NCBI RefSeq assembly: GCF_000412335.2
Contig: NZ_KE161030.1
Coordinates: 3,487,407-3,551,406 of the forward strand
Origin: Cedecea davisae DSM 4568
GTDB taxonomy: Bacteria; Pseudomonadota; Gammaproteobacteria; Enterobacterales; Enterobacteriaceae
Reading direction: 5' to 3'
DNA length: 64,000 bases
The position numbers were made by a program, and so were the translations under genes. Position 1 is the first letter of the stretch. Each line of letters begins with the position of its first letter. The notes beneath the pieces are model-generated. The model saw only the letters and a list, made by a program, of their open reading frames with translations. It was not told the DNA's origin and did no database searches. Below, in pieces: positions 9,490 to 17,792 of the stretch.

Positions 9490-10226
9490 TATTGGCCCGA
9501 TTTTTTGGGGTTTTCCAGCGACGCCAGCATGCCGCGCAGGATGTTTAATTCCTGACTTTCCGGGCGGGCGCGGGTGAATAAGCGGCGCAGTCTGTTCATC
9601 ACCTGGCCTGGGTGAGTCGGACGGATAAAGCCGCTTTCCTGCAGCGCCTTTTCGAGGTGGCCATAGAAGCGCTCTAAATCATCCACCAGCGGGTATGGCG
9701 CATCTTCCTCTTCTTTAGAGGCTTCTGGCTGTTCCTGAGTGGCAAGCCAGGCAATGCGCACTTCATAGGCGAGGATTTGCACCGCCATCGCGAGGTTAAG
9801 GGAGCTGTATTCCGGGTTAGCCTGAATAGCCACATGATAGTGGCACTTTTGCAGCTCTTCGTTGGTCAGGCCAACGCGCTCGCGGCCAAAGACGATAGCA
9901 ACCGGCGCATGCTGCGCTTCGCTGATGCTTTTCAGGCCGCATTCACGCGGGTCGAGCATCGGCCACGGTAATGTGCGGGAGCGGGCGCTGGTGCCAACCA
10001 CCAGGCTGCATCCTGCCAGCGCTTCATCAAGCGTATCGACAATTTTAGCGTCGCCGATAACATCGCTGGCGCCAGCCGCCAGGGCAATAGCCTGAGAGTC
10101 AGGTTTTACCAGCGGATTCACCAGCCACAGGTTAGTTAAGCCCATGGTTTTCATAGCACGGGCCACGGAGCCCATGTTGCCGGTATGCGAAGTTTCGACC
10201 AGCACGATTCGTACGTTTTGCAGCAT
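9489..10226 (-). CDS. trmJ: tRNA (cytidine/uridine-2'-O)-methyltransferase TrmJ
   Basis: A 245-residue SPOUT-class methyltransferase that methylates the ribose of nucleotide 32 in several tRNAs using S-adenosylmethionine. The knotted C-terminal motifs are recognisable ([14 protein letters not shown] and [14 protein letters not shown]). The start at 10226 (MLQNVRIVL) follows E. coli TrmJ; an ATG two codons upstream has slightly better spacing from AGG, so the exact start is open. It is upstream of iscR on the same strand and divergent from suhB, as in E. coli. Confidence 0.93.
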   Translation of the reverse strand: MLQNVRIVLVETSHTGNMGSVARAMKTMGLTNLWLVNPLVKPDSQAIALAAGASDVIGDAKIVDTLDEALAGCSLVVGTSARSRTLPWPMLDPRECGLKSISEAQHAPVAIVFGRERVGLTNEELQKCHYHVAIQANPEYSSLNLAMAVQILAYEVRIAWLATQEQPEASKEEEDAPYPLVDDLERFYGHLEKALQESGFIRPTHPGQVMNRLRRLFTRARPESQELNILRGMLASLENPKKSGQ

Positions 10227-10274
10227 TATCATTCACAGCCTGGGAAGAATATCGCAATATCTTATCATATCCCT

Positions 10275-10303
10275 GAGACATATTCCGAACGCTCTGCTAT
10301 ACT
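10275..10303 (+). promoter_or_regulatory. Likely suhB promoter
   Basis: GAGACA (four of six -35 matches) lies exactly 17 bases upstream of TATACT (five of six -10 matches), about 43 bases before the suhB start codon. This is read from the sequence only. Confidence 0.55.
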
Positions 10304-10345
10304 CCGCCGCGATTTCCGTTCTTTAACATCCAGCGAGAGAGACCG

Positions 10346-11152
10346 ATGCAACATCCTATGTTGACCATCGCCGTGCGTGCTGCGCGCAAGGCGGGTAATG
10401 TAATTGCCAAACACTACGAAACTCCTGATTCCGTAGAAACCAGTCAGAAAGGCAGTAATGACTTTGTGACCAACGTCGATAAAGCCGCCGAAGCGATGAT
10501 TATCGAAACAATCCGCAAATCTTACCCGCAGCACACCATTATCACCGAAGAAAGCGGTGAACATGCAGGCGAAGATACGGATGTGCAATGGGTTATCGAT
10601 CCGCTGGATGGCACCACCAACTTCATCAAACGTCTGCCACACTTCGCCGTCTCTATCGCTGTTCGCATTAAAGGCCGCACCGAAGTTGCCGTGGTCTACG
10701 ATCCAATGCGTAATGAACTGTTTACCGCTACCCGTGGCCAGGGCGCACAGCTCAACGGCTACCGTCTGCGCGGCAGCACCGCTCGCGACCTGGATGGCAC
10801 CATCCTGGCGACCGGTTTCCCGTTCAAACAGAAACAACACGCAACCACCTACATCAATCTCGTTGGCAAGCTGTTCACCCAGTGCGCGGACTTCCGCCGT
10901 ACCGGTTCTGCCGCGCTGGACCTGGCCTACGTTGCCGCTGGCCGCGTAGACGGTTTCTTCGAAATTGGCCTGAAGCCGTGGGATTTTGCCGCTGGCGAAC
11001 TGCTGGCTCGTGAAGCGGGCAGCCTGGTTTGCGATTTCACCGGCGGCCACAACTACCTGCTGACCGGTAACATCGTTGCGGGTAACCCACGCGTAGTTAA
11101 GGCGATGCTGTCTACTATGCGTGAAGAGCTGAGCGACGCGCTGAAGCGCTAA
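10346..11152 (+). CDS. suhB: Inositol-1-monophosphatase / rRNA processing factor SuhB
   Basis: A 268-residue Mg-dependent phosphatase of the IMPase family. The metal-binding motif DPLDGTTN (about residues 85-92), the preceding ITEES glutamate and the distal KPWDFAAGELL motif are intact. In E. coli SuhB also joins NusA/NusB/NusG in rRNA antitermination, which is its main physiological role. It is monocistronic here, followed by a strong terminator. Confidence 0.96.
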   Translation: MQHPMLTIAVRAARKAGNVIAKHYETPDSVETSQKGSNDFVTNVDKAAEAMIIETIRKSYPQHTIITEESGEHAGEDTDVQWVIDPLDGTTNFIKRLPHFAVSIAVRIKGRTEVAVVYDPMRNELFTATRGQGAQLNGYRLRGSTARDLDGTILATGFPFKQKQHATTYINLVGKLFTQCADFRRTGSAALDLAYVAAGRVDGFFEIGLKPWDFAAGELLAREAGSLVCDFTGGHNYLLTGNIVAGNPRVVKAMLSTMREELSDALKR

Positions 11153-11163
11153 GTTTTGCTGTA

Positions 11164-11202
11164 CCCTCCCCCGCTTACCGCAAGCGAGGGAGGGTTAATT
11201 TT
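11164..11202 (+). terminator. Terminator after suhB
   Basis: Arms CCCTCCC and GGGAGGG, extended inward by CGCTT/AAGCG, followed by TTAATTTT. It lies 12 bases past the suhB stop codon and may also serve the convergent gene at 11209. Confidence 0.75.
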
Positions 11203-11208
11203 CAAACA

Positions 11209-12192
11209 TCAAAAAGGCCGAATTCCTCGCGCCATCGGCTGCACGCTCAGCCACATAATCACCGCCGCAGCTATCAAAATAACGCCCCCAGCCAGAGCAA
11301 GCGTTGACCAGCCAACCTGCCGCCACAATACCGGCGCCTGATTGCCGCTCAATCTTACGGCCAGCGTACGGAAGCTATGCACCAGCAACGCCAGCCCTGA
11401 AATCGTTATTGAGGTACCCGCCGCCATTGCCAGCGCCGACAGCACGCCCCAGCCAAACACGCCGATAACTTTGCTGAACAGCAGCACCATAATCGCGCCT
11501 GAACACGGCCTCATTCCCATCGAGAGCACAATCATCAGCCGCGCACGCCAGTCGCTCCCGGCAGCCAGCTGCTTTTCGTCCGGCATATGCTGATGCCCGC
11601 AGCCGCAATGAGCATGATGAACATGGTGCGGGGTAAACGAGGTGAATTTGGGTTTGCGTTTCAGCAACACGCCCAGCCTTCGCAGAGCCCGCCAGCTCAG
11701 CATTCCCCCGAGCACGCCCACCAGTAAATAGCTTCCTTTTTCCAGCCAGAAGCTGCTCAGGTGCAGCTGGCGTGAGGGCAGCGCCAGGACGACCAGCACA
11801 ACCACCACCAGCAATATTGCCACCAGCCCCTGGAGCAGAGAGGCGGCAAACGTCAACCGCAGGCTGCTTGCTATCTTTGAAGGATGAGTGGCAAGCCAGG
11901 TGGTTATCACAATCTTGCCGTGCCCCGGCCCCAGGGCATGCAGCACGCCGTACACAAAGCTAAATGAAAGCAACGACCAGCCAGCGCGGGTCGGGTTTTC
12001 CGCTACCTGCCGCAGCAGCCCGCTCAGCTCCTGGTTGATTGCACGCTGCCAGCTGGCGGAATTTAGTAAAATCTGCGGCCAGTAAATCCACAGGCTATAG
12101 AGCCCGGCAGCGGCGAATAAAAGAAACAGCGCCAGCGGCCAGAGGTGAACCCATCGGCGGGAAGCGGCGGAAGAAGAGGCAATTACTGACAT
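11209..12192 (-). CDS. zevB: NicO-family zinc/nickel transporter, ZevB-like
   Basis: A 327-residue inner-membrane protein with about six to seven hydrophobic segments. The NicO-family motifs HALGPGHGK (about residue 85) and MRPCSGAI (about residue 235) are clear, separated by a cytoplasmic or periplasmic histidine-rich loop (HHVHHAHCGCGHQH) likely to bind metal. Together with the DUF1007 protein encoded upstream and overlapping by ten bases, it matches the ZevAB pair reported for zinc uptake in Haemophilus; other NicO proteins move nickel or cobalt. The metal cannot be decided from sequence. The pair sits between suhB and csiE, where E. coli K-12 has other genes. Confidence 0.8.
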   Translation of the reverse strand: MSVIASSSAASRRWVHLWPLALFLLFAAAGLYSLWIYWPQILLNSASWQRAINQELSGLLRQVAENPTRAGWSLLSFSFVYGVLHALGPGHGKIVITTWLATHPSKIASSLRLTFAASLLQGLVAILLVVVVLVVLALPSRQLHLSSFWLEKGSYLLVGVLGGMLSWRALRRLGVLLKRKPKFTSFTPHHVHHAHCGCGHQHMPDEKQLAAGSDWRARLMIVLSMGMRPCSGAIMVLLFSKVIGVFGWGVLSALAMAAGTSITISGLALLVHSFRTLAVRLSGNQAPVLWRQVGWSTLALAGGVILIAAAVIMWLSVQPMARGIRPF

Positions 12193-12830
12193 GCTAACGT
12201 CACCTCCTGGGCAAACTGCTTCCCGAGATCCATATCCTCCGGCGGCGCGTCGGCTTTATCCAGCGACTGCGCAAACAGCAGCGTCTCTTCGTTCGGTTTT
12301 GGCGTGTGAACGGAAACTTTGCAGCTCGCAGCCAGCTCCTGCGGCAGGTGAACATCCTGAGGGTGGTCGTAGCTCATATCGACAAAATAAGTCGGGTCGA
12401 AGGTTGAGAAACGGTAGGTCTGCCCTTTCAGCGGCTGCGGGTGCGCCAGCGGCAGAATAAAGGTTAAAACGGCCTGGTGATTAGCCCGGCTAAGGCCGTA
12501 TTCCGGCGGTAAATTGTTGAACTTCACTTTTTCACCGTTGTGCCAGAACTCGGTGAAATAGTGCTGGCCGAGCACGTTGGCCATGACATCTGCCGCCAGC
12601 TTTTTCCAGACCGGCGAGCCGGGTTTAGCGTCTCCTGCGTCATACAACAGATCTGCTGAAGTAATATCGTCCATCGTCCACTGCATTTTAAGGCCGGTTA
12701 ACTGCCCGTCTGCCGCCACCGGCGTCGTGACGAGAGAGATAAAACTGTGGGGATGAGCCTGCACGCATGCGGCAGAAAACCCTGTTAATAGTGCAACTAC
12801 TCCCATCAGGCTGATTCTTTTGTCGCCCAT
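12183..12830 (-). CDS. zevA: DUF1007 periplasmic protein, ZevA-like
   Basis: A 215-residue exported protein with a signal peptide ending near AACVQA, followed by the HPHSFI stretch that typifies DUF1007. Members are encoded next to NicO-type permeases and are thought to deliver metal in the periplasm. Two cysteines (SCKVSV and the C-terminal LACQ) could form a disulfide. The start codon of the permease gene lies inside its last codons, so the two proteins are made from one message. A divergent gap of 125 bases separates it from csiE and must hold both promoters. Confidence 0.8.
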   Translation of the reverse strand: MGDKRISLMGVVALLTGFSAACVQAHPHSFISLVTTPVAADGQLTGLKMQWTMDDITSADLLYDAGDAKPGSPVWKKLAADVMANVLGQHYFTEFWHNGEKVKFNNLPPEYGLSRANHQAVLTFILPLAHPQPLKGQTYRFSTFDPTYFVDMSYDHPQDVHLPQELAASCKVSVHTPKPNEETLLFAQSLDKADAPPEDMDLGKQFAQEVTLACQ

Positions 12831-12955
12831 GCTTCCCTCAAGATTTAAATTCTGTGAGCCAGCCGTAATTCCGTGATGAAAAACTAAAAATGGCGATATA
12901 TTCGCCGAAAGCTTTAGCTATTCTTATCATCTGACACCAAATTCAGGACTGCCAG

Positions 12956-14236
12956 ATGATGACACTGCTGACTCCGCCGCCATCTGTGCTTTCCAGTTCG
13001 CAGCGCCGCTGCCACCTGCTTTTGATGCTTTACCTTCCGGAGCAGGACGTTACGCCGGAGGCGATTGCCAGCATCAACGGCGTGGACCAGACGCAAACCC
13101 TGCAAGATATAGCCGACACGGGCCTCGAGATCCAGAGTTATCACCGTCTCTCTCTGGCTCAGCAGCAGGACGGCAGCTATCGGATTGAAGGCACGGCGCT
13201 CGACCGCCGTCTCTGCCTGCTGCACTGGCTGCGCAGGTCGCTGCGTCTTTGCCCGCAGTTTGTGCTGCACCATTTCAGCCCGGCGCTGAAGGCTCAGCTC
13301 AAAGAGCTCGGGATAATCAAAGCCCTTTATGATGAAACCAACTTACGTGCGCTGGTCAACCTGTGCGCTCGCCGCCTGCAAAGGCAGTACGACAGCCGTG
13401 ACAGCCAGTTTCTGACGCTGTTCTTGCAGTACTGCCTTTATCAACATCATTCCGGTAGTTCCCCGCAGCTCTCTGCACGCCAGCGGGAATGGAGCCAATT
13501 GCGCCCGGAGTTTTCCGTGGCCCGGGAAATTGCCCGCCACTGGCAGCGGCGCGTCATGCAGCCCGCAGACCAGGACGAGCAACACTTCCTGGCGCTGCTG
13601 TTTCAACTGTTAAGGATCCCCGACCCGCTCAATGACCAGCATCCCCAGGACACGCGCCTGCGCGGCGAAATTGGCCTGATGATTGAGCGTTTTCACCGCC
13701 TCGCCGGGCTCTCTTTTAGCGACGAACAAGGGCTAAGCGACCAGCTTTATATTCACCTGGCCCAGGCGCTGAACCGCTGCCAGTTTGATATCGGTATCGA
13801 CCATAGCCTGCCGGAGGAGATAACCCGCCTCTACCCGCGCCTGATGCGCACCTCACGGGAGGCGCTGGCCAGTTTAGAGCAGCATTATGAGATTCGTTTT
13901 TCGGATGCGGAAGCGGGTCTGGTCGCGGTGATATTTGGCGCCTGGCTGATGCAGGAAAGCGATATTCAGGAAAAACAGGTACTTCTGCTTACCGGCGACG
14001 ACAAAGCGCTGGAGCAGCAAATAGAGCAACAGCTGCGTGAGCTAACGTTGCTGCCCCTCAATATTAAACACCTTGCGGTTCAGGAGTTTCAGAGTCGGGG
14101 CGCGCCGCGAGAGGTGGTGCTGGTTATCACGCCCTACGCCACCTCTTTGCCGCTGTTCTCGCCGCCGCTTATCCACGCCACGCTGCCGCTGGGAGAGCAT
14201 CAGCAATTGCGGATAAAACAGCTGCTCGAATCCTAG
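12956..14236 (+). CDS. csiE: Stationary-phase inducible protein CsiE
   Basis: A 426-residue protein equal in length to E. coli CsiE. It resembles antiterminator-type regulators, with an N-terminal winged-helix-like part and PRD-like helical domains (about residues 170-370), but lacks an obvious RNA-binding domain. In E. coli it is induced in stationary phase under sigma-S and cAMP-CRP; its function is unknown. The 3' end overlaps the convergent hcaT by four bases, as in E. coli. Confidence 0.9.
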   Translation: MMTLLTPPPSVLSSSQRRCHLLLMLYLPEQDVTPEAIASINGVDQTQTLQDIADTGLEIQSYHRLSLAQQQDGSYRIEGTALDRRLCLLHWLRRSLRLCPQFVLHHFSPALKAQLKELGIIKALYDETNLRALVNLCARRLQRQYDSRDSQFLTLFLQYCLYQHHSGSSPQLSARQREWSQLRPEFSVAREIARHWQRRVMQPADQDEQHFLALLFQLLRIPDPLNDQHPQDTRLRGEIGLMIERFHRLAGLSFSDEQGLSDQLYIHLAQALNRCQFDIGIDHSLPEEITRLYPRLMRTSREALASLEQHYEIRFSDAEAGLVAVIFGAWLMQESDIQEKQVLLLTGDDKALEQQIEQQLRELTLLPLNIKHLAVQEFQSRGAPREVVLVITPYATSLPLFSPPLIHATLPLGEHQQLRIKQLLES

Positions 14237-15372
14237 CTGCTAGGGGCGACTTTCGGCCTCAGGAATAGAGCCGGGAGTGCCACCAGAGCCATTACCCAGA
14301 ACATCCCGCCCTGCAAATGCTGGTACAGGAAGCCGGAGAAAATCGTCATCACGGCTATTCCACCGCCCATTGCCACCGCAGAATAGACGGCCTGAAGGCG
14401 AATAACTTCCCCACCTTTGCGGGCGGAGATATAACGCATCGCCGCAAGATGGCAAATAGTAAAGCTGCCGCAGTGCAGGATCTGGGCAACAATAAGCCAC
14501 GGCAGATCGGTGGTTGAGGCCATCAGGCCCCAGCGGATCACTCCGGTGACGGTAGAGAGCAGCAGTAAATCGCGGGCGCTCCAGCGGCGGAACAGCTTAT
14601 TGCTAAGCGCAAAGATAACGATTTCAGCCACTACGCCAAGCGACCACAGATAGCCGACCACCGAAGCGGAATATCCCGCTCCCTGCCAGTAAATGGCGCT
14701 GAAACCGTAATAAGCAGCATGCGCCCCCTGGAGCAGAGAAACGCAGGCCAGAAAACGCCAGGCGCTGATTATCAACCCTTTCCATGCAGGCCAGCCCGCC
14801 GACTCCTGATGCCGGGCTTCGCCCTGGGGCATAATAGAAGGCCGCAGCATCATGCCGATTAACATCGACGCCGCACCGATAGTCAGCAGCACCTGAATCG
14901 CCTGATAGCTAAACTCGCTCACCAGCTTCCCGGTAAGAGCCGAGCCAATCACAAACGCCAGCGAACCCCAGAGCCGCACGCGCCCGTAGTCCATGGTGAT
15001 TTGCCGCTGCCAGGTTCCGGCTAATGCGTCGGTCAGCGGCACCAGCGGCGAAAAGAACAGGTTAAAACCGACCATCGTCAGCAGCAGCCAGAGCGAAGCA
15101 TGGCCCAGCCAGAAACCGGCGGCAAAGATAAGGGTAACGAGGGCTAACAGGCGGAGAGCAAAAACAAGGCGGGAAGGATCGGTCACTCGGGGGGCTAACA
15201 GTAAACTACCGAGGAAACGGGCGATTAAACCAGACCCCAGCAGCAACCCGATGGTTTCGGGGGGAAGCCCTACGCCTTTGAGCCAGACGCTCCAGAAAGG
15301 CAAAAACACGCCATAACTAAAGAAATAGGTAAAGTAGCTGAGCGCCAGCCAGCGCGTGGAATGCAAAACCAT
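14233..15372 (-). CDS. hcaT: MFS transporter HcaT (3-phenylpropionate type)
   Basis: A 379-residue, twelve-segment permease of the nucleoside/LacY-like MFS branch, matching E. coli HcaT in length and sequence (for example the opening LALSYFTYFFSYGVFLPFWSVWL contains the family pattern). In E. coli it is a probable 3-phenylpropionate importer upstream of the hca dioxygenase operon. Here no hca regulator or dioxygenase gene follows; the yph-type sugar genes come next. Its substrate may therefore be something else or be processed by enzymes encoded elsewhere. Confidence 0.88.
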   Translation of the reverse strand: MVLHSTRWLALSYFTYFFSYGVFLPFWSVWLKGVGLPPETIGLLLGSGLIARFLGSLLLAPRVTDPSRLVFALRLLALVTLIFAAGFWLGHASLWLLLTMVGFNLFFSPLVPLTDALAGTWQRQITMDYGRVRLWGSLAFVIGSALTGKLVSEFSYQAIQVLLTIGAASMLIGMMLRPSIMPQGEARHQESAGWPAWKGLIISAWRFLACVSLLQGAHAAYYGFSAIYWQGAGYSASVVGYLWSLGVVAEIVIFALSNKLFRRWSARDLLLLSTVTGVIRWGLMASTTDLPWLIVAQILHCGSFTICHLAAMRYISARKGGEVIRLQAVYSAVAMGGGIAVMTIFSGFLYQHLQGGMFWVMALVALPALFLRPKVAPSS

Positions 15373-15465
15373 GATCCCTCCCGTTTTGGAGGCGTTAGTG
15401 TCGGGGATAGCCGGCCGGCATGCAAGTAAACATTAACAGAGCAATAACACATATCAAAACAAAGG

Positions 15466-16287
15466 TTAATCGACCTCAACTACCATTTCCAGACGGGTTG
15501 TCTCTGCTCGCCCCAGCCTCACTAAACCCGGCATCCCCGGCAGGTTATGGGCGTTGACCGGATGCGTTTGCGGCTCCAGGCAGATAAACGGTTGGTTCTG
15601 CATTCGGAACACCATCAGATAAGGCGTTGGGCATGAAAGGCGCACCCGCATGGCGCCGCTTTCAATCAGCGCATTCCCGTTCCAGCCCGAATAACCCACG
15701 TTCAGCCATCCATCGGCAGGAACCTGTCCCGAAGAAAAATCCGTTTGCTCCGTTAGCTCCCCTTGCCACTCGAGAGGCAGATGGTGCTCGCCTTCCGGCC
15801 AGTAGCCGCTGGCCAGAAACTGCACCCGGCTTTGCGGTTCAAGCGCAAAGTATGGATGCAGTCCCAGACCGTATACCATGGCTTTATCGCCCAGATGCGT
15901 TAGCTCTAGACTTACCCGAAGCTGGTTTTCCACCAGCTTGTAGGTTAAGTGCGCAAGGTAATCAAACCCGCAGGCATGGCGGCTTTCCAGGCTCAGGGTC
16001 AGTTGCTGCGGATGATGCTTCTCAACCTGCCAACGCTTTATCCAGCCGTCGCCGTGCAGGAAAAAGCGCTCGTCGACGGGGCTTTGGGGCAAAGCTATCT
16101 GCTCGCCGCCCAGCCGAAATTGATTCCCTTCCACCCGGTTAGCCAGGGGCAACATCGGGAACAGCGCCGGTTCGGCAGGATAGAAAACCGGCTTGTTGTG
16201 TTTAAGCGACTCGAAGCTGAAGACTGAAGCCCCCTGAGGGGCAACAGTTAAACTCAGAGAGGCATTTTGCAGTCGCAAAATATCCAT
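15466..16287 (-). CDS. yphB: Aldose 1-epimerase family protein, YphB-like
   Basis: A 273-residue galactose-mutarotase-fold protein. Conserved features include the ANRVEGN motif, HGDGW and LGLHPYF, which carry the substrate-binding arginine and the catalytic histidines, and a late LEPQTHPVNAH. It likely interconverts alpha and beta anomers of an imported sugar. The start overlaps the stop of the sugar porter gene upstream, so it is co-transcribed with the porter and probably yphG. Resemblance to E. coli YphB includes ASGYW and SGWNG; the orthology is likely but not certain. Confidence 0.8.
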   Translation of the reverse strand: MDILRLQNASLSLTVAPQGASVFSFESLKHNKPVFYPAEPALFPMLPLANRVEGNQFRLGGEQIALPQSPVDERFFLHGDGWIKRWQVEKHHPQQLTLSLESRHACGFDYLAHLTYKLVENQLRVSLELTHLGDKAMVYGLGLHPYFALEPQSRVQFLASGYWPEGEHHLPLEWQGELTEQTDFSSGQVPADGWLNVGYSGWNGNALIESGAMRVRLSCPTPYLMVFRMQNQPFICLEPQTHPVNAHNLPGMPGLVRLGRAETTRLEMVVEVD

Positions 16288-17726
16288 CAGCGCAGCGCCT
16301 TTGCAGCAGATGCGGGAGCAGAATGAATACGCCCGGACGCCAGCTGCTGTTCCAGAGCCTCCAGGCTAACGCCTTTGGTTTCAGGCACGAAGCGGCGCAC
16401 ATAGATAAAGCCTGCGGCACAGATAGCGCCATACAGCAGGAAGCTCCCGGCAGCACCCAGCCCGGCGTTCAGCAGCGGGAAGGTGTAGGTCAGCAGGAAA
16501 CAGGCCACCCAAAGCGCCAGCGTCCCCAGCGACATCGCCAGACCGCGCACGCGGTTAGGGAAAATTTCCGACAGCAGAACCCAGGTCACCGGAGCAAGCG
16601 TCAGCGCATAAGTAGCAATCGCGGCCAGCACCAGAATGAGAACCGGCAGGCCGAGTATGCCCAACCCATAGGCTGCGCCAATCAACGCATAGATAATGGT
16701 CAGCCCGGACGCGCCAAACAGCATCAGCTTGCGGCGGCCGATTTTATCCACCAGCGGCAATGCAGCGATGGTGAACACCAAGTTGATAAGACCCGTAGCC
16801 ACAATGGATTTTAATGTGCTGTTAATATCAAACCCGGCGGAGGCAAAAATCTCCTGCGCGTAGTTGAAAATGACGTTGATCCCGCACCACTGCTGGAACA
16901 CCGCCAGCACCATGCCGATGATAATTATCGGACGAACCTTCGGCTCCCACAGCGCCGACCACGACACTTTCTGAGTATCCTGGCTTAGGGTTTTCTGAAT
17001 ATCCTTCAGCGTTTCGTCGGCGTAGCTTTTGCTGCCGATGCGGCTGAGCATCTGGTGAGCCCGTTCGCTCTTCCCGGCGCGAACCAGCCAGCGCGGAGAT
17101 TCAGGCACAAAGAACATCAGAATCAAAAACGCCGCGGCCGGTACCACGCCTGAGCCAAACATCCAGCGCCAGCCAACCTGCCCGTTCCAGCTGGCGCTAA
17201 TCTCCTGCAAAGTGGCGTGGCTGGCGACGGGTTCAGCAATCATCAGGTTAACAAGTTGGGCGGCCAGCACCCCGATAACGATAGTCAGCTGGTTTACCGC
17301 CACAAAACGCCCACGCTGGGCCGCCGGGCTGATTTCTGCGATGTACATCGGGCTAAGGGCGGAGGCAAGTCCAATCCCCACTCCGCCGACAATGCGCCAG
17401 GCCACAAACAGATCGAAATGACTCGCCATCGCGGTTCCCCAGGCCGATAAGGTAAACAATAACGCCGCGATAATAAGCGGAATCTTGCGGCCATATTTGT
17501 CGGCACACCAGCCGGAGAGCAGCGCACCAACCACGCAGCCCACCAGCGCGGAACTCATCGCCCAGCCGGAAATGGCCGGGTCGGTAATCGAGAAATAAGC
17601 TTCGTAGAAGGGTTTTGCCCCGCCGATAACCACCCAGTCATAGCCGAACAGCAGCCCGCCGCAGGCCGCGACCAGACAGATGGTCCAGACGTAGCCCATG
17701 CGTAATTGCGATTGCATACGATCCAT
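16287..17726 (-). CDS. Sugar porter family MFS transporter
   Basis: A 479-residue, twelve-segment proton-sugar symporter of the XylE/GalP type. Family signatures are present: the first-helix GGLLFGYD, DKYGRK after segment 2, PESPRWL before the central loop, QQWCGINVI in segment 7, DKIGRR, and PETKG near the C-terminus. It should import a monosaccharide such as a hexose or pentose; the exact one cannot be read off. GAGG sits seven bases before the ATG. It is absent from the E. coli yph locus and seems to have taken the place of part of it. Confidence 0.88.
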   Translation of the reverse strand: MDRMQSQLRMGYVWTICLVAACGGLLFGYDWVVIGGAKPFYEAYFSITDPAISGWAMSSALVGCVVGALLSGWCADKYGRKIPLIIAALLFTLSAWGTAMASHFDLFVAWRIVGGVGIGLASALSPMYIAEISPAAQRGRFVAVNQLTIVIGVLAAQLVNLMIAEPVASHATLQEISASWNGQVGWRWMFGSGVVPAAAFLILMFFVPESPRWLVRAGKSERAHQMLSRIGSKSYADETLKDIQKTLSQDTQKVSWSALWEPKVRPIIIIGMVLAVFQQWCGINVIFNYAQEIFASAGFDINSTLKSIVATGLINLVFTIAALPLVDKIGRRKLMLFGASGLTIIYALIGAAYGLGILGLPVLILVLAAIATYALTLAPVTWVLLSEIFPNRVRGLAMSLGTLALWVACFLLTYTFPLLNAGLGAAGSFLLYGAICAAGFIYVRRFVPETKGVSLEALEQQLASGRIHSAPASAAKALR

Positions 17727-17792
17727 GGTCGATCCTCATCTTGCATTTGTAGGGTAAGAGAGCGGGCGCTCATCGTCGCCCGCTGGTTATTT

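Noticed and set aside
10265-11050. A 261-codon frame opposite suhB
   Set aside because: Lies across the suhB coding region and promoter; no homology seen, and SuhB itself is unmistakable.
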